A stretch of 64,000 nucleotides of DNA, from the NCBI RefSeq assembly GCF_002078505.1, contig NZ_LUAV01000007.1, positions 1 through 64,000 on the forward strand, in the 5' to 3' direction. The position numbers were made by a program, and so were the translations under genes. This document shows positions 34,402 through 43,623 of this stretch, piece by piece. A model generated the notes under the pieces. The model had not been told where the DNA came from and did not search any database. It saw nothing but the letters and a program-made list of their open reading frames with translations. The first letter of the stretch is position 1. Every line of letters starts with the position of its first letter. The stretch is from Ensifer aridi (GTDB lineage Bacteria > Pseudomonadota > Alphaproteobacteria > Rhizobiales > Rhizobiaceae).

Positions 34402-34788
34402 ATGTGCCCGCATCAGCAGCACGATCATGCGGTCAAGTCCGGCGAACTCCGCCTTTCCGGCAGCGGCCGGAACTGGTCCGGGCCGTTCCGCCGCACGCCT
34501 GGCCGGCTCATCGGCACGGCCCTGATTCGGGCCTACCAATTGACCCTGTCGAGCTTCATCGGCAATTCCTGCCGGCATTTGCCCACCTGTTCGGAATATG
34601 GCTATGAGGCGATTGCCCGGCACGGCTTCTGGGCCGGTGGATGGTTGACGCTTTTCCGGGTCGTGCGCTGCGGCCCGGGCGGCACGCATGGGTTCGATCC
34701 GGTGCCGGAGACGCTCGCGTCTCGCCAACGCTGGTACACGCCATGGCGCTATTGGCAGCCACGCCGCAACGAGGAGCGGGGGCTGTGA
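34402..34788 (+). CDS. yidD: Membrane protein insertion efficiency factor YidD
   Basis: A 128-residue protein that assists YidC in inserting inner-membrane proteins. Family core: ALIRAYQLTLSSFIGNSCRHLPTCSEYG (in part), with Cys residues in CRHLPTC and the block GWLTLFRVVRCGPGG. The N-terminal 35 residues and the C-terminal tail (PWRYWQPRR) are specific to rhizobia. It follows the NifU-like gene by three bases and overlaps the next gene by three. Confidence 0.92.
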   Translation: MCPHQQHDHAVKSGELRLSGSGRNWSGPFRRTPGRLIGTALIRAYQLTLSSFIGNSCRHLPTCSEYGYEAIARHGFWAGGWLTLFRVVRCGPGGTHGFDPVPETLASRQRWYTPWRYWQPRRNEERGL

Positions 34789-35204
34789 CGATTCCGATGG
34801 AATACCGGCAGGCCTCGGCCGATTTCGATCGCTTCATCCTCGATGCGCGAGATATCGCCGGCCTCCAGACGACCAACCAGGCCTATACGATGGTGCAGGC
34901 GGTGCTCTATACCTTCCGTCGCCGCCTCGAGATTTCCGATGCGCTGCTTTTCGCCAACGTGCTGCCGCCGGTCCTTCGAGCGATCTTCGTCGCCGACTGG
35001 GACCTCGAGGAGCCGACAGTGCCCTTCTCCGGCCGTCTCACCATGACCCGCGAGGTGCAGGCCTTCCGGGGCGATCACAACGCATCCCCCGATACGGCAA
35101 TCGCGGATGTCGCGACCGCCTTGCGGCGGAATGTCGACGAGACAATGCTCAATCGCGTGCTTGCGCGGCTGCCGGCAGGCGCCGTCGATTTCTGGCGGGC
35201 TTAG
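34785..35204 (+). CDS. DUF2267 family protein
   Basis: About 139 residues of a helical soluble protein; DUF2267 proteins have no known function. Seen: two repeats of about 60 residues (YTMVQAVLYTFRRRLE near residue 30 and TAIADVATALRRNVDE near residue 105). The GTG at 34785 overlaps the yidD stop and is the better-coupled start; an ATG at 34797 gives MEYRQASAD. It ends three bases before the DUF1697 remnant. Confidence 0.8.
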   Translation: MTIPMEYRQASADFDRFILDARDIAGLQTTNQAYTMVQAVLYTFRRRLEISDALLFANVLPPVLRAIFVADWDLEEPTVPFSGRLTMTREVQAFRGDHNASPDTAIADVATALRRNVDETMLNRVLARLPAGAVDFWRA

Positions 35205-35207
35205 GGA

Positions 35208-35746
35208 ATGAAGACCTACGTCGCTTTGCTCCACAGCATCGTCCTCGGCGAGGGTCGCCGCGTCGTTATGACCGAGTTGAGGGAAATGGCCGAACGGCTC
35301 GGCTACAGGATGCCACGAACGCTCGTCGCCACGGGCAATCTCGTTTCGAGGCGTCAGAGAAGCCGCTCGCGGAGGTCGAGACCGAGCTCGAAAAGGTGTT
35401 TGCCGCGACCTTCGGCCGTCACGTCGACATCATCGCGCGCACTGCCGAAGGCTGGTTGAAGCTTGCCGACGGCAATCCCTTCCTCGCCGAAGGCGAAAAA
35501 GATCCGGCAAGCGTGCACGTGCGGGTGATGCGCTTGCCGCTTGTGCCGGACGCGCGGGAAAAGCTCCACCGCTATTGTTCAAGAGGCGAACGGGTGTCCA
35601 TCGTCGATGGCGATCTCTGGGTCGACTTTGGCGGTAAGGCGAGCGACTCGAAGCTAGGTGGCGCGCTGACGACCCAAAGGCTGGGTGTCGGGACGTTGCG
35701 CAACTGGAACACAGTGAAGGGTCTGCGTGCAATGGTTGTCGGTTGA
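35208..35746 (+). pseudogene. DUF1697 family gene with a single-base frameshift
   Basis: Reading starts MKTYVALLHSIVLGEGRRV (in part) and continues normally to ATGNLV, then the same domain resumes in another frame as ASEKPLAEVETELEKV (in part) and runs on to residue about 180 (WVDFGGKASDSKLG, RNWNTVKGL). The break is at TTT 35344-35346, where one extra T would restore the frame. So it is a one-base deletion in a short T run, or a sequencing error. Otherwise intact; the family function is unknown. Confidence 0.85.
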
Positions 35747-35802
35747 GCCGGCCCCATGCCTTTACTCCACCACCAAAAACCTTTATCAGGCGCGCGTTAC
35801 TC

Positions 35803-35903
35803 GCATGTTTCCTTAAATCGCATCCGATTTAAGGATAAAAAAATGCAGCACTTCAAAATGTTACAGCGACCTTTGCGCGTCTGATAAGACGCGCGGCGCT
35901 GTA
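35803..35903 (+). repeat. Two-palindrome intergenic repeat, copy I
   Basis: The best-preserved copy: GCATGTTTCCTTAAATCGCA, then TCCGATTTAAGG, then ATGCAGCACTTCAAAATG, then TTACAGCGACCTTTGCGCGT, CTGATAAGACGCGCGGCG and CTGTAA. Confidence 0.8.
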
Positions 35904-35966
35904 ATTCACCGGCCCGTCCGGCAAACCATACCACCCGCATTCGTTGGCGGGACTGGATAGGAGATC

Positions 35967-37949
35967 ATGATGTCGCATTCCGTTTCCCTCACATTTCCTG
36001 ATGGCTCCATTCGCGAATTCGCCGCGGGCACGACCGGTCGCGATGTCGCAGAATCGATTTCGAAGTCGCTCGCGAAGAAGGCTGTAGCGATTGCGCTCGA
36101 TGGCGAGCTGCGGGACCTTTCCGATCCCGTGAAGGACGGCAGGATCGAGATCGTCACGCGTGAAGACAGCCGTGCGCTGGAACTCATCCGCCACGACGCC
36201 GCGCATGTCATGGCGGAAGCGGTCCAGGAACTGTGGCCGGGAACGCAGGTGACCATCGGCCCGGTGATCGAGAACGGCTTCTACTACGACTTCGCCAAGA
36301 ACGAACCCTTCACGCCCGACGACCTGCCGGTCATCGAGAAGAAGATGCGGGAGATCATCGCGCACAACAAGCCCTTCACCAAGGAGGTCTGGTCGCGCGA
36401 CAAGGCGAAGGAGGTCTTCGCCGCCAAGGGCGAGAACTACAAGGTCGAGCTCGTCGATGCGATTCCCGAAAACCAGGATGTGAAGATCTACTATCAGGGT
36501 GACTGGTTCGATCTCTGCCGCGGGCCGCACATGGCCTCCACGGGCCAGATCGGCACGGCCTTCAAGCTGATGAAGGTGGCGGGCGCCTACTGGCGCGGCG
36601 ACAGCAACAATCCGATGCTGACGCGCATTTACGGTACCGCCTGGCACAGCCAGGAGGAACTGGATCAATATCTGCACGTGCTCGCGGAAGCGGAGAAGCG
36701 CGACCATCGCCGTCTCGGCCGCGAGATGGACCTCTTCCATTTCCAGGAGGAGGGGCCGGGCGTGGTCTTCTGGCACGGCAAGGGCTGGCGCATCTTCCAG
36801 AGCCTCGTTGCCTACATGCGCCGCAGGCTCGAAGGCGACTACCAGGAAGTGAATGCGCCTCAGGTGCTCGACAAGTCGCTGTGGGAAACTTCCGGTCACT
36901 GGGGCTGGTACCGCGACAACATGTTCAAGGTCACCGTTGCCGGCGACGATACGGATGACGATCGCATCTTCGCGCTGAAGCCGATGAACTGCCCGGGGCA
37001 TATCCAGATCTTCAAGCATGGCTTGAAGTCCTACCGCGAACTGCCCGTGCGCCTTGCCGAATTCGGTGCGGTGCATCGTTACGAGCCGTCGGGTGCGCTG
37101 CACGGCCTGATGCGCGTGCGTGGCTTCACGCAGGACGATGCGCATATCTTCTGCACCGATGAGCAGATGGCAGCCGAATGCCTCAAGATCAACGACCTGA
37201 TCCTTTCGGTCTATGAGGATTTTGGCTTCAAGGAAATCGTCGTCAAGCTTTCTACGCGGCCGGAAAAGCGCGTCGGCTCGGACGCGCTCTGGGATCGTGC
37301 CGAGGCGGTGATGATGGATGTTCTGAAGACCATCGAGGCGCAATCCGAAGGGCGCATCAAGACCGGGATCCTGCCGGGCGAAGGCGCCTTCTACGGTCCG
37401 AAGTTCGAATACACGCTGAAAGACGCCATCGGCCGCGAATGGCAGTGCGGAACGACGCAGGTCGACTTCAACCTGCCGGAACGCTTCGGCGCCTTCTACA
37501 TCGACAGCGAGTCCGAGAAGCGCCAGCCGGTGATGATCCATCGCGCCATCTGCGGCTCGATGGAGCGCTTCCTCGGCATCCTGCTCGAGAACTTCGCCGG
37601 CCATATGCCGCTCTGGATCTCGCCGCTGCAGGTGGTGGTCGCGACCATCACGTCGGAGGCGGACGATTACGGCCGCGAGGTTGCGGAGCGTCTGCGTGAG
37701 GCGGGACTTACCGTCGAAACCGATTTCCGCAACGAGAAGATCAACTACAAGGTCCGCGAACATTCGGTGACGAAGGTACCGGTGATCGTTGTGTGCGGCA
37801 GGCGTGAGGCGGAAGAGCGTTCGGTCAACATCCGCCGCCTCGGCTCTCAGGCGCAGACCGCGATGTCGCTCGAGGAGGCCGTTGCTTCGCTCTCGGCCGA
37901 AGCCCTGGCGCCAGACCTCAAGCGCAAGGCGGAGCGAAGCGCCCGCTGA
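35967..37949 (+). CDS. thrS: Threonyl-tRNA synthetase
   Basis: A 660-residue class II synthetase. TGS domain (about 1-62), second additional domain ([10 protein letters not shown], about 75-230), catalytic core (about 235-530) with zinc/active-site motifs ([19 protein letters not shown], in part) and an anticodon-binding domain (about 540-640). ATG at 35967 has GGAG seven bases upstream. No T-box was seen in the leader, as expected for a proteobacterium. Preceded by repeat copy I and followed by a strong terminator, so single-gene. Confidence 0.97.
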   Translation: MMSHSVSLTFPDGSIREFAAGTTGRDVAESISKSLAKKAVAIALDGELRDLSDPVKDGRIEIVTREDSRALELIRHDAAHVMAEAVQELWPGTQVTIGPVIENGFYYDFAKNEPFTPDDLPVIEKKMREIIAHNKPFTKEVWSRDKAKEVFAAKGENYKVELVDAIPENQDVKIYYQGDWFDLCRGPHMASTGQIGTAFKLMKVAGAYWRGDSNNPMLTRIYGTAWHSQEELDQYLHVLAEAEKRDHRRLGREMDLFHFQEEGPGVVFWHGKGWRIFQSLVAYMRRRLEGDYQEVNAPQVLDKSLWETSGHWGWYRDNMFKVTVAGDDTDDDRIFALKPMNCPGHIQIFKHGLKSYRELPVRLAEFGAVHRYEPSGALHGLMRVRGFTQDDAHIFCTDEQMAAECLKINDLILSVYEDFGFKEIVVKLSTRPEKRVGSDALWDRAEAVMMDVLKTIEAQSEGRIKTGILPGEGAFYGPKFEYTLKDAIGREWQCGTTQVDFNLPERFGAFYIDSESEKRQPVMIHRAICGSMERFLGILLENFAGHMPLWISPLQVVVATITSEADDYGREVAERLREAGLTVETDFRNEKINYKVREHSVTKVPVIVVCGRREAEERSVNIRRLGSQAQTAMSLEEAVASLSAEALAPDLKRKAERSAR

Positions 37950-37975
37950 CGCGGCGGAAGTCGTGATGAATCGAA

Positions 37976-38010
37976 ATGGGCCGGCGGAACTCGCCGGCCC
38001 ATTCATTTTA
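37976..38010 (+). terminator. Rho-independent terminator of thrS
   Basis: The 11-base perfect stem ATGGGCCGGCG (37976-37986) / CGCCGGCCCAT (37992-38002) is followed by TCATTTTA. Confidence 0.8.
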
Positions 38011-38089
38011 TCAGCAGTCTGCAGCAACGGCGCGGGTCTTGACGCGACGTCAAGCTCATTCCGCAAGGAGAGGTGGTTGGTTCGCCGGT

Positions 38090-39085
38090 TCAGTCCTGCG
38101 CGTCTGCGGCGCCGCCGGCTTCGCCGTTGCCGCCCAGAAGCACTTCCACATCAGTGTTGACACCAGCTTTCACGGCGAAGTCTCGCTGGTAGATCTTGTC
38201 CTTGTTGCGTGCGACAGCCGTATAGCTGCCTTCGGCGAGAACCAGCGTCGGGAAGGCGCCGACGCTCTCGCTGACAACGTCGCCGGAGGACGTCAGGATG
38301 GACCAGGCGGTGTCGGCGATCGCCTCGCCGCCCGCTTCCGAGACGAGCTTCAGGGTCAGCTTTGCCGCCCGATGCTGGATAGTAGCGTCGGTCAGCTTGC
38401 CGGCTTCCACCTGGATGTCGGCGCGGATGACGGCATTGACCGAGCCGTAATTGGAAACGACGTGATAGGTGCCGGCATTGAGCCGGATGACCGTGTTCGG
38501 CTTCACGTCGGCGACGACCAGAGCCCGTTCTCCGTCTTCCTTCACGTCCGAGGAGAAGATCGAAAAGCTGAGCTCATTCGGCGGAATGCGCACGTCGCTG
38601 CCGGAAACGGCGTTCAGCATCACCCCGCCGGCATCGAGCACGAGCACCTGCTTGTCGAGCATGCCGTCTTCGGGGACGCGGATCTTGCGGGTGGCGCCGG
38701 CACGGCCGAAGGCGACGTTGACGAAATATTCGCCGGGCACGAGATTGAAAGCCGTCGAGCCGCCCTCGGAGGTGGCAAGCAATGGCAGCTTTCCGTCGCT
38801 GCCGGGAATGGGGCTGAAGACTCGCCAGGTAAGGCCCGATTGAACGGGGTTGCCTTTTTCCGTCAGCAGCGCTTCGAGCTTCACATCCTTCAGCTCGCCG
38901 CTCTGGGTCGGATCGGTGATGAGCGGATTGAAGCTCGTAAGCTTCGGCATCTTGCGCGTGCCGGAGATCGAGGGAAAGCTCTTGAACGCGTCGGTCGGGT
39001 CCTCGGCAAGCGCCCGTTCAAAAGCCGCTCCGGCGAGTGAGATCGCCAAGAAGGTTCTGAGAAAAATACGAGGGCGGATGCGCAT
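38090..39085 (-). CDS. Exported protein of unknown function, likely beta-rich
   Basis: A 331-residue protein with a signal peptide (Arg-rich N-terminus, FLRTFLAISLAGAAFERALA, in part, cleavage near ALA-EDP). The mature part looks like three repeats of an immunoglobulin-like beta fold, each about 90 residues with the pattern hydrophobic-PG(E/T)Y-aromatic-V (LVPGEYFVNVAFG, LNAGTYHVVSNYG, LAEGSYTAVARNK). No Cys or catalytic motif stands out. I do not recognise the family. Start ATG at 39083-39085 chosen for the signal peptide; the longer frame has no support. Confidence 0.75.
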   Translation of the reverse strand: MRIRPRIFLRTFLAISLAGAAFERALAEDPTDAFKSFPSISGTRKMPKLTSFNPLITDPTQSGELKDVKLEALLTEKGNPVQSGLTWRVFSPIPGSDGKLPLLATSEGGSTAFNLVPGEYFVNVAFGRAGATRKIRVPEDGMLDKQVLVLDAGGVMLNAVSGSDVRIPPNELSFSIFSSDVKEDGERALVVADVKPNTVIRLNAGTYHVVSNYGSVNAVIRADIQVEAGKLTDATIQHRAAKLTLKLVSEAGGEAIADTAWSILTSSGDVVSESVGAFPTLVLAEGSYTAVARNKDKIYQRDFAVKAGVNTDVEVLLGGNGEAGGAADAQD

Positions 39086-39185
39086 GAGGACAGTTGACTT
39101 CTTGACTGGGTGACTCCACTTGAGACGCCGGTATGGCATTTTCGTGGCTGTCGGTCCGGCGGCAAATTAGTGGAATTCGCTGAAT

Positions 39186-39770
39186 ATGAAAACCGAAATA
39201 AAACTCCTTGACTATCTCGCCTCGCGCAGGTCCATCCCGGCCTTCCAGATGGGGCCGCCGGGACCGAGCAAGGCCGAGGTCGAGGAGATGCTGAAGCTCG
39301 CTTCGCGCGTGCCGGACCACGGTAAATTGGCGCCCTGGCGTTTCATCGTCTATCGTGGCGAGGAGAGGGCACGGATCAGCGCCGAATTGAAGAAAATGGC
39401 GCTTGCCGCCAAGCCGGATATGTCGGAAGAACTGATCAAGGTGGAGGAGACGCGGCTGACGCGCGCGCCGGTCGTCGTCGCTGTGGTAAGCAAGGCGGCG
39501 CCGCATTTCAAGATTCCCGAATGGGAACAACTGATGTCGGCAGGTGCCGTCTGCCTCAACCTGGTGATGGCTGCGAATGCGCTCGGCTACGCTTCGAACT
39601 GGCTTACCGAATGGTATGCCTACAATGAAAAGGCTTATCCATTGCTCGGCGTCGCACCGGGCGAGAGGGTCGCCGGCTTCATTCACATCGGCACCGCGAT
39701 GGTGCCGCCAACAGAGCGTCCTCGGCCGGAATTGGCGGAGATCGTCACCTGGGTCGGGGAAGATCACTGA
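39186..39770 (+). CDS. Nitroreductase-family protein (YdjA-like)
   Basis: A 194-residue FMN-dependent oxidoreductase fold. The family start [14 protein letters not shown] (in part) and the FMN-binding [13 protein letters not shown] (about 46-58) and [19 protein letters not shown] (in part, about 127-145) are recognisable. Reduces nitro or quinone compounds with NAD(P)H; the physiological substrate is unknown. Its TGA overlaps the ATG of the following flavin reductase gene, so the pair is translated together. Confidence 0.9.
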   Translation: MKTEIKLLDYLASRRSIPAFQMGPPGPSKAEVEEMLKLASRVPDHGKLAPWRFIVYRGEERARISAELKKMALAAKPDMSEELIKVEETRLTRAPVVVAVVSKAAPHFKIPEWEQLMSAGAVCLNLVMAANALGYASNWLTEWYAYNEKAYPLLGVAPGERVAGFIHIGTAMVPPTERPRPELAEIVTWVGEDH

Positions 39771-40372
39771 TGTTCTATGACACGGCTGCCAATCGGCACG
39801 GCTTGCCGCACGATCCCTTCAAGGCAATCGTGTCGCCGAGGCCGATCGGCTGGATCGGCACGCGGGCGGCCGACGGCGCGCTTAACCTTGCGCCTTATTC
39901 CTTCTTCAATGCCATTAGTGACCGGCCGAAGCTCGTGATGTTCTCATCGAGTGGTTACAAGGATTCCGTTCGCAACATCGAGGCAACCGGCGAGTTCACA
40001 GCGAGCTTCGCGAGCCGCAATCTGAGCGAAGCCGTCAACCTCACCTCGATTACAGCGCCGCACGGTGAGAGCGAGTTCGAGATCGCCGGCCTGACACCAG
40101 TCGAGGGACGCCTCGTCAACGCGCCGTTCGTCGGCGAGGCTTTCGCGGCGCTTGAATGCCGGATGACGGATATATTCCGGCCCAAGGGCCTCGATGGCGT
40201 GGTGGCCGACAGCTATGTCGTGATCGGCGCGGTTGTCGGGATCCATATCCGCGACGAGGCCATTCGCGACGGCCGGTTCGACGTGGCGACCGTCAGGCCG
40301 CTCGCCCGTCTCGGCTACATGGATTATTGCGATGGCGGCGATGTTTTCGAGATGATGCGGCCGAGCCGCTAG
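39770..40372 (+). CDS. Flavin reductase-like domain protein
   Basis: A 200-residue flavin-binding protein of the DIM6/NTAB family: FKAIVSPRPIGWIGTRAADG (in part, about 18-37) and ISDRPKLVMFSSSG (about 48-61) are typical. It would reduce or bind free FMN. Overlapping start and stop with the nitroreductase-family gene suggest that the two act together, for example as a flavin-supplying pair; inference. It ends within four bases of the next, convergent gene. Confidence 0.88.
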   Translation: MFYDTAANRHGLPHDPFKAIVSPRPIGWIGTRAADGALNLAPYSFFNAISDRPKLVMFSSSGYKDSVRNIEATGEFTASFASRNLSEAVNLTSITAPHGESEFEIAGLTPVEGRLVNAPFVGEAFAALECRMTDIFRPKGLDGVVADSYVVIGAVVGIHIRDEAIRDGRFDVATVRPLARLGYMDYCDGGDVFEMMRPSR

Positions 40373-41085
40373 ACCTCGGTCAGCACGCCTGCCGCCGCGA
40401 GAAGGTCGATCTGCTGCCACGAGCGGAGGGCCACGGCGGAAAAGCCGTTCTCCAGGCTGTTTATCCAAAGGCGTCGCAGGGCCCATTCATCGACTGCATC
40501 GGCCGGCATCATTTCGTAAGCCGCGATCCCGGCCTCGCACGCCCTGAGAACGGCCGCGGCGCGACCGGCCCGGACGACGGCAGGCACGTCGCCCGCCTCC
40601 GTGACGCGCCTGCAACCGCACGCTTCCGCGAGAGCGGCAGCATCGAATATCAATGCGGAAAGGCGGGAGGAAACACCCGCCAGCGAATGAGGGGAGAGCA
40701 CGCTCTCCGGAACGGTGGCATATTCCGCAAGTAGTGCCGTTCGGCCTTGAGCAATTCCGGCGGCCGCCTCGGTCACCTTCAGCATGACGTCGATTCTCTG
40801 GATATCGGCGGGTCCGCGGCATCCGGCCAAAACGACCCCGTCGGCGCCACTGGCAAGGAGGACACCAAGATCATGCTCGTTGACGTTTTCAGCCGACGGG
40901 ATGCGGGTGAGGAAGAGGCAGCCTGTGCTAGCCTTGGCGGCTGTGCTCACCTGACGTGGAGGCTGGTTTCCGGCCGCATCGAAAACGACGCCTTGAACTG
41001 CGCTCAGGCTCGCCGGAGCGGGCAGCGGCTCATTCCTCGGCTGGTACAGCAGCGGCTTGATGGTTTGCTGGAGGTTAACGGACAT
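40369..41085 (-). CDS. CitE/HpcH-aldolase-like protein
   Basis: A 238-residue protein that resembles the citrate lyase beta subunit / HpcH aldolase TIM-barrel family in its core (LGVLLASGADGVVLAGCRGPADIQRIDVML; the family uses this block to form the phosphate pocket). The usual metal-binding Glu and Asp are not clear, so the enzymatic activity is uncertain. The DGVV motif and the following alternation are conserved. The gene converges on the flavin reductase gene and their stops overlap by four bases. Confidence 0.6.
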   Translation of the reverse strand: MSVNLQQTIKPLLYQPRNEPLPAPASLSAVQGVVFDAAGNQPPRQVSTAAKASTGCLFLTRIPSAENVNEHDLGVLLASGADGVVLAGCRGPADIQRIDVMLKVTEAAAGIAQGRTALLAEYATVPESVLSPHSLAGVSSRLSALIFDAAALAEACGCRRVTEAGDVPAVVRAGRAAAVLRACEAGIAAYEMMPADAVDEWALRRLWINSLENGFSAVALRSWQQIDLLAAAGVLTEV

Positions 41086-41157
41086 GGTGAACCAATCTTA
41101 AACCTTTGACCGCTAATATTCGGACATCGGGGCTTTTGGGTGTCTAGTGGGGCATAG

Positions 41158-42291
41158 GTGATCATACAAGCATTTCTTCGCTGGGTCGAAACGGCGAGAA
41201 CCAGCGATCGTGCGCGCGCGGCAAACGCCCTCGGTCGGGCCTACGCCCAGGCCGAGATCAATGGCATCGATCGGCGCGCCGCCGAAATGGCGATGACCTT
41301 TCTGCTCGACGATCCGTCGCCCAAGGTGCGTCACTCGCTGGTCGACGCTTTGGCCAATTGCCCGACAGCGCCCCGCGCGATCATCAAGGCGCTGGCGGAG
41401 GATCAGCCGGAGATCGCCTATGTCGCGATTTCCCGATCGACGGTGCTGGCCGACGAGGACCTCGTCGACATAGCGGCGCGAGGCACTGCCGAGACGCGGG
41501 CGCTCATCGCGGCGCGCAGCACCGTCTCACGTTCCGTTGCGGCTGCCATTGCGGAAATCGGCGACGAGGAGGAAGTCCTCATCCTGCTGGAAAACCCAGG
41601 CGCCAGGCTGACACAGCGATCGCTGAGACGGCTCGCCGGCCGGCTCGGGCACGTCGCCGCCGTGCGGGACCAATTGCTCTCGCGCGGCGATCTGCCGAGC
41701 GATGCACGACAGGCTCTCGCCGAGAAGGTCGGGGCGGCACTTGCCGCTTGCGGCTTGGTGCAGGCGTCGATCGGTCATGGGCGGGTACAGCGTGTGGCGA
41801 GAGAAGCCTGCGACGCGGCGGCTCTTGCGCTCGCAGCCGCGGCGCCGCAGGAAGAACTGCCGGAGATGATCGGCCATTTGCGCGAGGCCGGCCGCCTGAC
41901 GCCATTCTTATTGCTAAGCGCCCTCTGCAGCGGCAGAACGGAATTCTTCTCCGCTGCGATCGTCGATCTCTCCGGGGTACCGGAAAGGCGCGTCCGTTCG
42001 ATCCTCTCGGGTGGGCGCATCCACTCGATCCGCGCTCTGCTCGAGAGTGCCGGGCTTGGTCGCGAGGTGAGCAAGGCTTTCGCCGAGGCGGTGCTGCTCT
42101 GCCAGGGCGGAGCAGGGGCGGGGGCCGATGGTGCGCCGGTCTCCATCGCCGCTGAGCTTTCGTATCGTATCCGCCGCAAGCCCTCGGACGTTTCTCACGC
42201 CATCGCCGAACTCGTGGAGCGGCTGGCCTTTGACGAGCAGCGGCAGATCGCGCGCGATTACGCGCTGCTGGCCTCTCGGCAAGCGGCCTGA
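41158..42291 (+). CDS. DUF2336 family protein (HEAT-like repeats)
   Basis: A 377-residue cytosolic protein typical of Alphaproteobacteria. Alternating helical repeats of about 30-35 residues (AEMAMTFLLDDPSPKVRHSLVDALANCP, in part, at 41-68) resemble HEAT repeats and suggest a scaffold for protein binding. No catalytic motif. GTG at 41158 is used with GGGG seven bases upstream; the first 25 residues (IIQAFLRWVE) are typical of the family. Function unknown. Confidence 0.85.
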   Translation: MIIQAFLRWVETARTSDRARAANALGRAYAQAEINGIDRRAAEMAMTFLLDDPSPKVRHSLVDALANCPTAPRAIIKALAEDQPEIAYVAISRSTVLADEDLVDIAARGTAETRALIAARSTVSRSVAAAIAEIGDEEEVLILLENPGARLTQRSLRRLAGRLGHVAAVRDQLLSRGDLPSDARQALAEKVGAALAACGLVQASIGHGRVQRVAREACDAAALALAAAAPQEELPEMIGHLREAGRLTPFLLLSALCSGRTEFFSAAIVDLSGVPERRVRSILSGGRIHSIRALLESAGLGREVSKAFAEAVLLCQGGAGAGADGAPVSIAAELSYRIRRKPSDVSHAIAELVERLAFDEQRQIARDYALLASRQAA

Positions 42292-42296
42292 TCGCC

Positions 42297-42731
42297 TCAG
42301 TTGCTGAACCGGCGAGCCACCCAGGAGTAACCGTCTTCCACATAGTGAACCGGCGCCGTGACGATCGTTTTCAATCTCTCCCGGTCGGGTAGCGCTCCGC
42401 TGAGCAGCGCGAAAGCGCGTTTCGGCAAGGTCGGCTTTGCCTCTTGCTCCACCGGCACCGTTGTCCCTTGCTGTGCCGGCGCGTTTTCTGGCAATGTCGC
42501 GTTGGCATCCGGCACCGGCTCGGTCGATGCCACCGCGGCCGGCCCCGAGGTCTCGCATACGGCGACGACGACCGGGTAATTCCTGTTGGAAAACCTTGGC
42601 AGCTCCTTCTGCGATTCGGTATCGCATTGGGCGATCGACGGCCAATTGCCGTTCACGGTCGAGATGTAATGGCACTGACTGACATTGTCATCGCAACCGA
42701 GAATGGTCATTACGATCAGGGCGGTTTTCAT
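42297..42731 (-). CDS. Small exported hypothetical protein
   Basis: A 144-residue protein with a short hydrophobic N-terminus (MKTALIVMTILGCDDN) that may be a signal or anchor, then Cys residues (CDDNVSQCHY, CDTESQ, VAVCETS) and an Ala/Pro-rich central section, ending in a basic tail (PVHYVEDGYSWVARRF). I do not recognise the family. Start ATG at 42731; the longer frame to 43007 lacks support. Diverges from the GNAT gene that starts at 42958. Confidence 0.7.
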   Translation of the reverse strand: MKTALIVMTILGCDDNVSQCHYISTVNGNWPSIAQCDTESQKELPRFSNRNYPVVVAVCETSGPAAVASTEPVPDANATLPENAPAQQGTTVPVEQEAKPTLPKRAFALLSGALPDRERLKTIVTAPVHYVEDGYSWVARRFSN

Positions 42732-42957
42732 CGTGTCTCTTGTCCGTTTGGAAGACTTCGGTTCGCATCTTATGACCGTTCGATTCTTCCGGAAGTAGGG
42801 CAAAGTTGCCGCGCCTCGAAACAAATTGTTTCCGCCTGTCACCCGGATTGATTGCAGCCCATCTGCGTCGTTTGGCGTATTTGTTTCGCTCTTCTCGGAA
42901 GTTAGTCTCCCGGTGACGCTTTCCCATCCGCATGGATTCGCATTGAGGCTTATAACA

Positions 42958-43431
42958 ATGACCGTAGTTACCATCGCCGAGGAACATCCGCGCCAGCCGG
43001 CCATCATCCGCCTGCTCGAACTCTCGGATGCTTATGCCGCATCGCTCTATCCCGCCGAAAGCAACCACCTTGTCGATATTTCGACACTCGAACGGCCGAC
43101 CGTATCCTTCTTCGTCGCCCGGCGGGACGGCGACATCGTCGGCTGCTGCGCGCTGGTCGAAGCAGGCGACGGCACCGCAGAGATCAAGCGGATGTTCGTC
43201 GATCCAGAGGCAAGGGGATTGCAGATCGGTAAGCGGCTGCTCACGGCGCTCGAAGCCAAGGCGGACAAGCTTGGACTCAGCGCGATCCGCCTCGAAACGG
43301 GCATCTACCAACCGGAAGCGATCGGCCTTTATAAGACATTCGGTTATGTGGAGAGAACGCCGTTCGGTAGCTACCAGGCGGATCCGCTGAGCCTTTTCAT
43401 GGAGAAAAAGGTCGGGCAGGTGGCTGAGTGA
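42958..43431 (+). CDS. GNAT-family N-acetyltransferase
   Basis: A 157-residue acetyltransferase. The acetyl-CoA binding motif is EIKRMFVDPEARGLQIGKRLLTAL (in part, about 76-99), with an Arg/Gln-x-x-Gly-Lys pattern, followed by IRLETGIYQPEAIGLYKTFGY (in part). The acetyl acceptor is unknown. The start at 42958 follows a GGCTTATAACA tract with no strong ribosome binding site; the longer frame to 42826 is probably not translated. Divergent from the preceding gene. Confidence 0.85.
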   Translation: MTVVTIAEEHPRQPAIIRLLELSDAYAASLYPAESNHLVDISTLERPTVSFFVARRDGDIVGCCALVEAGDGTAEIKRMFVDPEARGLQIGKRLLTALEAKADKLGLSAIRLETGIYQPEAIGLYKTFGYVERTPFGSYQADPLSLFMEKKVGQVAE

Positions 43432-43436
43432 TCATT

Positions 43437-43556
43437 GAAGGTTTCGCCCCTCAACCGGCTGCCGCCACGTTCTCCGGGTTCTGACGGGGAGAAGGGACGA
43501 TGCCGCGCCCTCCCAGTCCCCTCGCCCGCGAGCGGGGAGAGGCTAGGGTGAGGGGC
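43437..43556. repeat. Rhizobial GGGGAGA-rich intergenic repeat
   Basis: TTTCGCCCCTCAACCGGCTG ... GACGGGGAGAAGGGA ... GCGGGGAGAGGCTAGGGTGA. The pattern (CCCTC...CTGCCG, GGGGAGA near a palindromic GCCCGCGAGCGGGG) is common between rhizobial genes. A short copy of its left end may lie at 56270-56300. Confidence 0.6.
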
Positions 43557-43623
43557 ATCTATGCATCGGGCGTGTGAGGGGCAGTCGCCAGTCTCGCGCG
43601 AGATTGGACAGCGATCCTCCGCC

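Noticed and set aside
34688..35200. An upstream extension of the DUF1697 second frame into yidD and the DUF2267 gene
   Set aside because: Only the part after 35347 matches DUF1697; the upstream part is a chance open frame over real genes.
35853..38066. A 737-residue open frame on the strand opposite thrS
   Set aside because: Mirror of a GC-rich gene; low complexity in Arg/Ala/Leu, no family resemblance, while thrS on the other strand is certain.
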